Origin: Bacillota bacterium
GTDB lineage: Bacteria; Bacillota_E; Sulfobacillia; Sulfobacillales; Sulfobacillaceae
NCBI GenBank assembly: GCA_021802375.1
Contig: JAKAAL010000419.1
Location: 1 to 5,059 of the forward strand
DNA: 5,059 nt
Reading direction: 5' to 3'
The notes beneath the pieces are model-generated. The model worked only from the letters and a program-made list of their open reading frames with translations. It searched no databases and was not told where the DNA came from. Below are positions 1 through 5,037 of this stretch, piece by piece (position 1 is the stretch's first letter; each line of letters starts with the position of its first letter). The position numbers were made by a program, and so were the translations under genes.

Positions 1-234
1 AGTCAGAATATCTCTCTCGGAGTTATCGTCTCCGCAGGAGGCCTCGCCAACGAAGGGCTGATATGGTCGGATGTGCTATCGGGAGACCATCAATGGAGTC
101 AAAACTTTTCTTCGGGTAGCGATGCGATCAACTCCACCGGGGTCATTGCTCCTTACGTCCAAGGGACGGTTACGAACGGTTCTACGGCCCAAACATTGTT
201 CGATCTCCAATTGTTCAGCGCAGGAGGGATCTAA
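1..234 (+). CDS. C-terminal part of an unidentified protein, possibly virion structural (5' truncated)
   Basis: The frame beginning at base 1 is open for 77 codons and ends at TAA 232-234; the start lies outside the window. The visible residues are rich in Ser, Gly, Asn and Thr with alternating hydrophobic positions, for example GVIVSAGGLANEG near the start and GTVTNGSTAQTLFDLQLFS near the end. This suggests beta-structure. There is no signal peptide, membrane segment or recognisable catalytic motif in the visible part. The stop codon directly abuts the GTG of the next gene, and the last codons carry that gene's Shine-Dalgarno site, so the two are probably translated from one message and coupled. 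A capsid, fibre or other structural protein would fit the cassette, but that is inference from composition and neighbours only; I do not recognise the family. That the frame is coding is likely, because it is open across the whole stretch and packs tightly against the next gene. Confidence 0.7.
   Translation, partial: SQNISLGVIVSAGGLANEGLIWSDVLSGDHQWSQNFSSGSDAINSTGVIAPYVQGTVTNGSTAQTLFDLQLFSAGGI
222..228 (+). promoter_or_regulatory. Shine-Dalgarno site deciding the GTG start at 235
   Basis: AGGAGGG lies 6 nt upstream of GTG 235 and overlaps the last codons of the preceding gene. This supports a GTG start directly after the upstream TAA and suggests translational coupling. Confidence 0.8.
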
Positions 235-501
235 GTGATCGCCGAGGTAAACGTTCAGAATGCCCTGGGCAAGAGGATACGCCCCAGTCGGCAACCATCC
301 TACAAAGGCGAACCGGAGATTCTTTTGGCCGAAAATGTCAAAATGCCTGGCGATCAAATCACCGTTCTCCTTTCTGATTTTCTTACCCTGTTTGGAAACG
401 CTGAATGGTCTTATGCGGCTTTAAAAAGCGCCGACCCCCAAGACACGTGGGGATATCATCCATACTTCGATGCGTGGAAGGCGGAAGGGATTATTTCGTA
501 G
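235..501 (+). CDS. small unrecognised protein, 88 aa
   Basis: It starts with GTG immediately after the stop codon of the upstream gene (TAAGTG) and has an AGGAGGG site 6 nt before the start. The protein begins MIAEVNVQNALGKRIRPSRQ and ends with an aromatic-rich stretch containing DTWGYHPYFDAW. A basic N-terminal third (KRIRPSRQ, residues 13-20) is followed by a more hydrophobic centre (ITVLLSDFLTLFG). There is no signal peptide and no convincing membrane helix. I do not recognise the family. Its position directly behind a possible structural gene and ahead of other small proteins suggests a virion or assembly accessory protein, which is inference only. A 43-nt gap without notable structure separates it from the next gene. 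The shared ribosome-binding architecture makes the coding call fairly secure even though the function is unknown. Confidence 0.75.
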   Translation: MIAEVNVQNALGKRIRPSRQPSYKGEPEILLAENVKMPGDQITVLLSDFLTLFGNAEWSYAALKSADPQDTWGYHPYFDAWKAEGIIS

Positions 502-544
502 TCACCCTCTCGGGCGCGAAGGTACCACAGAAAGGAGACACGAT

Positions 545-727
545 ATGACCAAAAAATTGGATCACCTCATCGACCGCATCACGCACGAATACGAGGCCAA
601 GGGATATAGCGAGGAGCATAGCCGCTCCATCGCATGGGCCACGCTGGAGAAAGAGGGCTATGTCGAACGCGAAGGAAAACACATGAAGCTCACTGCAAAA
701 GGCAAAACAGAAATCGAGGGGGAATAG
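545..727 (+). CDS. small charged helical protein, 60 aa, unrecognised
   Basis: The start is placed at ATG 545 because GGAG (534-537) sits 7 nt upstream. The frame is open further back to an ATG at 470, but that start would overlap the previous gene by 32 nt and has no comparable ribosome-binding site. The 60-aa product (MTKKLDHLIDRITHEYEAKG...) is highly charged. It carries a central GYSEEHSRSIAWATLEKEG segment (residues 20-38) resembling the short 'GYS-x-E-x-A-x-x-I-A-x-A' helical motif often seen in small proteins encoded near phage virion genes; this is a motif-level resemblance from memory, not a family assignment. The C-terminal part (HMKLTAKGKTEIEGE) could form a short beta/turn or winged-helix-like end. 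It is cytoplasmic by appearance, with no signal or membrane segment. The stop is 3 nt before the next ATG, consistent with an operon. Function unknown. Confidence 0.75.
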   Translation: MTKKLDHLIDRITHEYEAKGYSEEHSRSIAWATLEKEGYVEREGKHMKLTAKGKTEIEGE

Positions 728-730
728 CTC

Positions 731-1147
731 ATGGCTGATGAAGAAACTTGGCAAGTAGAGGAGGATGAAACGTGGGAGAACCTGAGCACATCGGAGAAGG
801 AGGAAGCGCGGGAGCTGCTGAAGGCGATCATGGAGGTGGAGAAGAACGAGCCCCCCTCATCGAGCGCATCCGAGCCCGCCGCGCCGAACGAGAAGCTGCG
901 CGAGGAAGTGTTGGCGATTCTGGAACTCCAGAGCCAGCGGTTGGATCAGATCGCGAAGCTGAACGAGGAGGAAGCCCAGGCGAGGCGCCAGGAGTGGGAA
1001 GCCGCCCGGCTGGTGATCGCGGACATGAAGGAAGCGATGGAACTCCAGGCGGAGTACATCGAGAAGCTGGACTCGGCAGTGAGCGACCTCGGCCTAGCGA
1101 CGCAGGCCCTGGTGAAGGCGACGAGCCAGCTAGCCCAGAAGAAGTAA
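731..1147 (+). CDS. acidic coiled-coil protein, 138 aa (overlapped by another reading frame)
   Basis: ATG 731 lies 3 nt after the preceding stop, with a moderate AGGGGG site (717-722) 8 nt upstream. Residues 1-40 are very acidic and contain a short internal repeat (DEETW at 3-7, DETWE at 12-16). A Pro/Ser/Ala linker follows (about 41-53), then a long predicted coiled coil from about 53 to 136 rich in Glu, Lys, Gln, Leu and Ala, with hydrophobic residues at heptad-like spacing (LREEVLAILELQSQRLDQI). Codon third positions are strongly G/C, as expected of real coding sequence in a GC-rich genome. From base 772 onward the same DNA is also open in a second frame (284-aa entry). Either both are genes, or ribosomes shift frame near the end of this one, or a single-base indel has split one gene. 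A -1 shift just before the stop at 1145-1147 would give a fusion of about 298 aa joining the coiled coil to an AT-hook. Assembly scaffold or spacer roles are possible but unproven; I do not recognise a family. Confidence 0.65.
   Translation: MADEETWQVEEDETWENLSTSEKEEARELLKAIMEVEKNEPPSSSASEPAAPNEKLREEVLAILELQSQRLDQIAKLNEEEAQARRQEWEAARLVIADMKEAMELQAEYIEKLDSAVSDLGLATQALVKATSQLAQKK
759..764 (+). promoter_or_regulatory. perfect AGGAGG site upstream of the overlapping GTG start at 772
   Basis: AGGAGG ends 7 nt before GTG 772 and lies inside the coiled-coil gene, where it encodes part of an acidic run (gag gag gat). The second frame opens only after an in-frame TGA at 766-768, so GTG 772 is almost the first usable start. 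The site matches the strong sites of the neighbouring GTG-started genes at 235 and 1623. It could also arise by chance, because Glu-rich coding sequence readily generates GAGGAG. Confidence 0.45.
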
Positions 1148-1626
1148 AACCTAAGCGAGGCCGCGGCAGGCCTCGCAAGGAAGTGTCTGAACCGTCCAAG
1201 GAAAAACCTAAACTGGAAATCGTCCCCAAAATCACGAAAGAGGATCGTGGCGGGTGGGCGGAGAACCTGAAAACGCTCACGGAGAAGGAAGCCAAGGATC
1301 TGCTTAAGCCGTTTTCCAGTGCGCTTGCGGAGATCGGCAAATACGTTGATGAAGTTATTTCGATTACTAACGCCGACGCTGCCCAGGCAAAAATCTGGAG
1401 CACCATCACCAAAGAGGAATGGGAAGTCGTAGCGGCAATGCTCATCGAAGATGGGAAGAAGAGCGGTATCATAGCGGTTGCGGTCCGGGCCACGGCCTCG
1501 GCCTACACCAGGCTCCAGGTTGGGCTGATTGTGTTGCCTCGTTTGTACGAAACTTATGCGTTTTACGCGGATCATGGAGGATTTAAGTTGTTTCCACAAT
1601 TAGACAATAAGGAGGAAAAGAAGTGA
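772..1626 (+). CDS. AT-hook protein with helical C-terminal domain; N-terminal half overprints the coiled-coil gene
   Basis: As drawn, this is a 284-aa protein from GTG 772, which has AGGAGG 7 nt upstream. Residues 1-125 lie in the DNA shared with the coiled-coil gene and are Gly/Arg/Glu/Pro-rich low complexity, as expected of an out-of-frame reading of Glu-rich codons, so their reality is doubtful. From about residue 120 the protein looks genuine: an AT-hook core, RGRGRPRK (129-136; the GRP core binds the AT minor groove in known AT-hooks), then a Lys/Pro linker, then a helical domain (about 155-265) with a mildly hydrophobic end (LQVGLIVLPRLYETYAFY, about 248-265) that is not a clear membrane helix, and a Lys/Glu tail. 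I do not recognise the domain. Other possible origins for the C-terminal part are a -1 frameshift from the 731 frame, or initiation at GTG 1183 (147 aa, losing the AT-hook; its AAGGA lies too close to be convincing). The stop TGA overlaps the next gene's GTG (GTGA), showing coupling. A DNA-binding role is inferred from the hook only. Confidence 0.6.
   Translation: MGEPEHIGEGGSAGAAEGDHGGGEERAPLIERIRARRAEREAARGSVGDSGTPEPAVGSDREAERGGSPGEAPGVGSRPAGDRGHEGSDGTPGGVHREAGLGSERPRPSDAGPGEGDEPASPEEVKPKRGRGRPRKEVSEPSKEKPKLEIVPKITKEDRGGWAENLKTLTEKEAKDLLKPFSSALAEIGKYVDEVISITNADAAQAKIWSTITKEEWEVVAAMLIEDGKKSGIIAVAVRATASAYTRLQVGLIVLPRLYETYAFYADHGGFKLFPQLDNKEEKK
1155..1176 (+). repeat. perfect 8-bp inverted repeat just downstream of the coiled-coil stop codon
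   Basis: GCGAGGCC (1155-1162) and GGCCTCGC (1169-1176) are perfectly complementary around a 6-nt loop, forming a GC-rich hairpin that starts 7 nt after TAA 1145-1147. It lies in the codons for the AT-hook. There is no following T-run, so it is not a standard intrinsic terminator. The position suits a frameshift stimulator or a translational control element, but GC-rich Arg/Gly codons could form it by chance. Confidence 0.5.
1609..1615 (+). promoter_or_regulatory. Shine-Dalgarno site deciding the GTG start at 1623
   Basis: AAGGAGG ends 7 nt before GTG 1623 and lies within the last codons of the upstream gene. With the GTGA stop/start overlap it indicates coupled translation of the two genes. 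Confidence 0.85.
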
Positions 1627-3092
1627 TCAATAACGGAGGATTTACCGGGGGCGGCGGATACGCCTATGTGCGCGACAGGCTCGGGGTGGTGAGCGTGAAA
1701 GATTTCGGTGCAAAGGGCGATGGGGTTACCGATGACACGGCGGCGATTCAGGCAGCGCTGGACGTGGGGGGAGTCGTAGAGATCCCGACCGGCACGTACA
1801 ATATCAGTACCACCTTGTCTGTTGGTCAGAATACGATGATACGTGGCGTCGGCTGGAATAATTCAATCATTAATTATTCCGGGGATACCAGTGCCGTCCA
1901 AATAGCCGGGAATAATGTATTCCTAACGAATCTTCTCGTCAACTGTACCGGAACACCAACGTCCGGGGGGGCCATAGCGACAGCCGATGACCTATACGGT
2001 GTCTACCTAAGTCGCGTGATGACCCAAGGTGGCTATTATGGTCTCAGCATAGGGTACAACTTGAATACAGTCTGGCTCGATCACCTATATGTCACCGGCT
2101 CGTATGGGGGACTCTTTTGTCAGTCAGGCGCAAATGATTCGAATAGCGTGTATCGGGGAGGATCGGTCGGTGTTCAACTAGATAGTGCCAGCGGAGCATT
2201 CAATTCTAGCCAGAGTGCCTCCTATGGCCCCCTCGCATTTTGGACAACAAATAGCAAGGGCGTCGACGCTCCCAACATGGGTATTTGGCTCTGGAACTTC
2301 CAGTGTAATGTGGAAAGTGGCACTCCACCAACCGGCACCACAAGTGGCAATATATTCCTTCAGAATTGGGCCGGTCAAGTCCATTTATTCGGTTGTTGGG
2401 CCACGAACAGCAATTATGGTCTATATGCGCTGGGTGTGACCAACTATTCAACTCCAGCACTGGAAATTCAGGGCGGAACATGGTCCGGAATCATTTTGAA
2501 CCTAGCCGGTAATCCAGATAATTTGCAATCCATAGTCATTAATGGCGCGTCCATTATTGCACCGGGGGGCAATGCAGGAATTAGTATCGGGCCGAACACC
2601 GGATGGATGACATTTACCAATAATCTATTTATCGCATGGTCCACGGGTATCGAATTCACGCAGAGCGGTAATTTCTTTGGACCATTCCATATCGAGGGGA
2701 ACACGTTCATCGACGTGACGACACCCTTCAATGATGTTAATAATCAGTCTATTTCCGGCCTATATCTCAAGAACAATACAGGTTACAACCCGGTTGGCCC
2801 CCTCACGCCGCCTGCTTCACCGTTTGTATCGGGTGCCGTTTATCAAAACACCTCAGGCGTAGTTATGACGATCTACCAACCCGTCTACGCCACGACGAGC
2901 GGAACCGCAGGATCCGTTGCCGTGGCCCTTGGCTCCAGCGACACGCCGAGCACGCTTTTTACCGATTACGTGCCCGGCGACACGTCGTCGACGGTGCCTA
3001 AGGTTGAGCAACTGCGCGTGCCGCCCGGTTGGTACTATAGCTTCACGGCAACCGGTGCGACGTTGGCCACCGCGACCATTCAGGGCGAGTAA
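1623..3092 (+). CDS. right-handed beta-helix spike/tailspike-like protein (Pectate_lyase_3 type), 489 aa
   Basis: It starts at GTG 1623 with AAGGAGG 7 nt upstream. After a short Gly-rich N-terminus (residues 1-20, no signal peptide) comes the signature that opens many phage beta-helix spikes and pectate-lyase-3 proteins: VKDFGAKGDGVTDDTAAIQ (25-43), followed by VVEIPTGTYNIS (51-62). The central body (about 60-390) has irregular repeats of short beta-strands with Asn/Gly turns, for example NNVFLTNLLVN and IEGNTFIDV, typical of stacked helix coils. The C-terminal domain (about 393-489) differs: it starts after a Pro-rich linker (GPLTPPASPF) and contains SGAVYQNTSGVVMTIYQ and VPPGWYYSFTATG, resembling terminal head domains of phage fibres. 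Family members bind or cleave surface glycans, usually as trimers; no catalytic residues can be assigned here. The N-terminus is too short to include a large virion-binding domain, so attachment must use the first residues or a partner. GC content falls to about 49% in the middle against 61-65% at the ends, suggesting domain exchange. The beta-helix call is firm; the enzyme activity is unknown. Confidence 0.88.
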   Translation: MINNGGFTGGGGYAYVRDRLGVVSVKDFGAKGDGVTDDTAAIQAALDVGGVVEIPTGTYNISTTLSVGQNTMIRGVGWNNSIINYSGDTSAVQIAGNNVFLTNLLVNCTGTPTSGGAIATADDLYGVYLSRVMTQGGYYGLSIGYNLNTVWLDHLYVTGSYGGLFCQSGANDSNSVYRGGSVGVQLDSASGAFNSSQSASYGPLAFWTTNSKGVDAPNMGIWLWNFQCNVESGTPPTGTTSGNIFLQNWAGQVHLFGCWATNSNYGLYALGVTNYSTPALEIQGGTWSGIILNLAGNPDNLQSIVINGASIIAPGGNAGISIGPNTGWMTFTNNLFIAWSTGIEFTQSGNFFGPFHIEGNTFIDVTTPFNDVNNQSISGLYLKNNTGYNPVGPLTPPASPFVSGAVYQNTSGVVMTIYQPVYATTSGTAGSVAVALGSSDTPSTLFTDYVPGDTSSTVPKVEQLRVPPGWYYSFTATGATLATATIQGE

Positions 3093-3125
3093 CCGAACCC
3101 GCGCCGCCTTCATTGCGGGTTCGGT
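3092..3125 (+). terminator. strong intercistronic hairpin (possible terminator, attenuator or RNA-stabilising stem)
   Basis: ACCGAACCCGC (3092-3102) and GCGGGTTCGGT (3115-3125) form a perfect 11-bp stem around a 12-nt loop, beginning on the last base of the upstream TAA. No T-run follows (the next bases are atactaaagg), so it is not a textbook Rho-independent terminator. It could end transcription weakly, protect the upstream message's 3' end, or be a processing site. The next gene's ribosome-binding site lies 11 nt further on and is not inside the stem. Confidence 0.45.
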
Positions 3126-3136
3126 ATACTAAAGGC

Positions 3137-3143
3137 AAGGAGG
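3137..3143 (+). promoter_or_regulatory. strong Shine-Dalgarno site for the 73-aa gene
   Basis: AAGGAGG ends 6 nt before ATG 3150, fixing this start. The downstream gene therefore has an independent, strong initiation site after the hairpin. Confidence 0.8.
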
Positions 3144-3149
3144 GAGATT

Positions 3150-3371
3150 ATGGACGCGGACCCCTTTTGGACAGCCCGAGATTATCTCGCGATGCACGAC
3201 GACATCCGACAATTGAAAAACGCGGTCGGCCAACAACAAACCGATATGGTCGATGTGAAGGCGCAGATTACCAACATGACCGCGATTGCCACGCGGATTC
3301 TATTGGTGCTCTCGGCGGCGACGGTTAGCGGAATAGTCGGATTGGCCCTGCTGGTCCTGCAAGGGCGATGA
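3150..3371 (+). CDS. small coiled-coil protein with one C-terminal membrane segment (XhlA-like layout), 73 aa
   Basis: ATG 3150 has AAGGAGG 6 nt upstream. Residues 10-45 form a probable amphipathic helix or coiled coil (RDYLAMHDDIRQLKNAV and onward, with hydrophobics at heptad-like spacing). Residues 50-70 (ILLVLSAATVSGIVGLALLVL) form one clear transmembrane helix, followed by a short QGR end. Size and order match XhlA-type proteins, small phage or prophage membrane proteins of about 70-90 aa with an N-terminal helix and a C-terminal membrane anchor that assist lysis; this is a topology match, not proven homology. It lies between two beta-helix genes, and its stop is 13 nt before the next ATG, so a second reading is a membrane partner or anchor for the downstream spike rather than a lysis factor. 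No endolysin gene is visible in the window to support the lysis view. Confidence 0.75.
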   Translation: MDADPFWTARDYLAMHDDIRQLKNAVGQQQTDMVDVKAQITNMTAIATRILLVLSAATVSGIVGLALLVLQGR

Positions 3372-3384
3372 AACGGAGTGTACT

Positions 3385-5037
3385 ATGACCACACCTGCCT
3401 ATATCCAGCATCGGCTCGGTCCCGTTGTGCCAGGGCTCGCCAATCGACCGGGCGGCGTGTGGGATGTCACGCAACGCGGTGTGGACGCGACCGGGCGGAC
3501 GGATGTCACGGCGCGGCTCAGTGTCTTGGCCGCCCAAGCGCACGTCGCACGCGCGGCGCTCTATTTCCCTGCGGGGCGGTATTGGATCGCGCATTGGCCG
3601 ACCTTAGGTACCCCCGTGGCGGGAGTGCCGAGTCTCGTGGGCCAGCGGTGGATTGGTGCGCCGGGATCGATCCTCTACATCACCCAAGGCCTCAGTAAAA
3701 GCAAGGCCGGTTGGCATGGCGCGTGGTTTAGCGGAATCACCTTCGCCGCGCCGAATGCCTCGGGCGAAAAGCTCTTCGGTGGCGGATCGCACAATCTCTA
3801 TTTTGACGCCTGCACGATCCAGGATTGTGCGCCTGCGTTCCTCGACGGCCCTACGGAGTGGGTCACGTTTTACGCCTGCCGATTCACGAGCACCAGCGCG
3901 TATACGCAAAGCAATCGATCACCGACCGGGTACGGCCCGTGTACCGGCCAAATTCAACAGACCGTGGGCAACGTGGGCCAGCACTTTACGGTGGCCGCGT
4001 GTGCATTCCAGTTTGCTCCACACGGGCAGTCGGGAGCCCTCATTCAGTTGGAAGGCAGCGGACTCATCGGCGATTACCTCATTACCGATAACGACCTGCT
4101 CACGGATGAACTTCCAGACTATCTCGTGGACGCCGGGATCGACGTGGAACCCCACCAACCGACTCCCATTACCGATGTCACCATCACGAACAACCGCCTC
4201 GCGAATACCCGGATCTACATCGCAGGAGTCACGAACGCGACCATCTACGGGAACGATTTGCGCTTTACCGCCGTGGGGATGCACCCCGCACCGTATCACC
4301 CCCCGTTTTGCGGCAATGTGGATACGGGGAAACACCAAGGCAAAACGACAGAGCCCGGGCTCGGCCAAGCGATTCTCGGGTATACCAGTTATGCGCCCAA
4401 CAAGCCGCCCGCGGGCACGATCACCATTCAACAGAACACCATCACCTATACCGCACAAAATACCACCGTGCCGCCGGTGCCCTTCTTCTTTAGCCAAGGT
4501 GGACGGATTGACCAACTGATCATCGCGGACAACATCATCACGCAGCCGCCGCGTGCGGTCTCCGTGGTGGTGGAAGGTCAGACATTTCCGCCGTGTATTG
4601 CCTACTTGGAACCGGGCCTGACGACCGGCGGGTGGGGCTCCGTAGTCTTTCGCGACAACACCATCTTTTGGGACGCCGTCGCGACTACGCCGCTGGTCCA
4701 AGCGAACCTCGCGCAGGGAGACACCACGCGGATTACCATTCAAAACAACACCGTCCACGGCCTCGATGGGCCTGTGGCGCATCTGGTAGGCTATGATAAA
4801 AACACGAACCCCGGGGTGACCGGGGTAGACCAATCGATTGTCAACGGGAATATCCCCGCCGCCGCCAATACGGTGGTGCGGACGTTTCACCGCTTCAAAC
4901 CTTTCACGCCAGGCGTGTCCGCTACCGCCGCGTGGTATACCAACCCTCTCGTGTGGGGCGGTGCGGCCACGGTGGGCGCGTTAGGATATGGTGTATGGGC
5001 ACGCACTCGCTGCCGTTGGCCGTTTGGCTCCTCCTAA
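3385..5037 (+). CDS. second beta-helix spike-like protein with C-terminal transmembrane anchor, 550 aa
   Basis: ATG 3385 has GGAG (3375-3378) 6 nt upstream. The N-terminus carries a diverged pectate-lyase-3 opening, GVWDVTQRGVDATGRTDVTA (24-43), then LYFPAGRYWI (59-68), the equivalent of the 'Y-F-P-x-G-x-Y' turn in this family. Residues 70-500 contain many short strand/turn units of the parallel beta-helix kind (ITNNRLANTRIYIAGV, ITIQQNTITYT, LIIADNIIT, VVFRDNTIFW). There are about eight cysteines, including ACTIQDC. The C-terminus is unusual: residues 521-539 (PLVWGGAATVGALGYGVWA) form a hydrophobic segment of membrane-spanning length followed by RTRCRW, a typical positive flank. No N-terminal signal peptide is seen. 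A spike fixed in a membrane, in an enveloped or internal-membrane virion or in the host, is one reading; a buried trimerisation tail is another. Catalytic residues cannot be assigned. GC-rich codon use here gives long empty frames on both strands, which are shadows. Confidence 0.85.
   Translation: MTTPAYIQHRLGPVVPGLANRPGGVWDVTQRGVDATGRTDVTARLSVLAAQAHVARAALYFPAGRYWIAHWPTLGTPVAGVPSLVGQRWIGAPGSILYITQGLSKSKAGWHGAWFSGITFAAPNASGEKLFGGGSHNLYFDACTIQDCAPAFLDGPTEWVTFYACRFTSTSAYTQSNRSPTGYGPCTGQIQQTVGNVGQHFTVAACAFQFAPHGQSGALIQLEGSGLIGDYLITDNDLLTDELPDYLVDAGIDVEPHQPTPITDVTITNNRLANTRIYIAGVTNATIYGNDLRFTAVGMHPAPYHPPFCGNVDTGKHQGKTTEPGLGQAILGYTSYAPNKPPAGTITIQQNTITYTAQNTTVPPVPFFFSQGGRIDQLIIADNIITQPPRAVSVVVEGQTFPPCIAYLEPGLTTGGWGSVVFRDNTIFWDAVATTPLVQANLAQGDTTRITIQNNTVHGLDGPVAHLVGYDKNTNPGVTGVDQSIVNGNIPAAANTVVRTFHRFKPFTPGVSATAAWYTNPLVWGGAATVGALGYGVWARTRCRWPFGSS

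Noticed and set aside
470..544. Upstream ATG at 470 giving an 85-aa version of the 60-aa protein
   Set aside because: It overlaps the preceding gene, the extra residues are Arg-rich without structure, and ATG 545 has a well-spaced GGAG site.
828..1599. Two overlapping - strand frames (221 and 217 codons) across the coiled-coil/AT-hook locus
   Set aside because: The products are Ser/Pro/Arg-rich shadows of Glu/Lys/Ala-rich sense codons, and nothing else in the window is on the - strand.
1576..1644. Direct repeat GGAGGATTTA at 1576-1585 and 1635-1644, encoding GGF in two different genes
   Set aside because: A single 10-base repeat, 59 bp apart, with no flanking similarity or further copies. 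I see no mobile-element or attachment-site structure around it.
3125..3130. TATACT resembling a -10 promoter box before the 73-aa gene
   Set aside because: There is no -35-like hexamer at suitable spacing (17 nt upstream reads cgccgc), and the implied RNA start would fall at the edge of the ribosome-binding site. It is probably chance next to the hairpin.
3653..4519. Long + strand frame (288 codons) overlapping the second beta-helix gene
   Set aside because: The product is Ser/Pro/Arg/Thr-rich low complexity with no good ribosome-binding site, typical of a shifted reading of GC-rich coding DNA.
4808..4817. ACCCCGGGGT palindrome in the second beta-helix gene
   Set aside because: A short, loop-less palindrome in GC-rich coding DNA, in-frame with ordinary codons and with no regulatory context.
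3919..4890. Long open frame on the - strand (323 codons) inside the second beta-helix gene
   Set aside because: It is antisense to a clear beta-helix gene. GC-biased third positions of the sense gene keep this frame free of stops, and the product is Arg/Gly/Val-rich without domain features.
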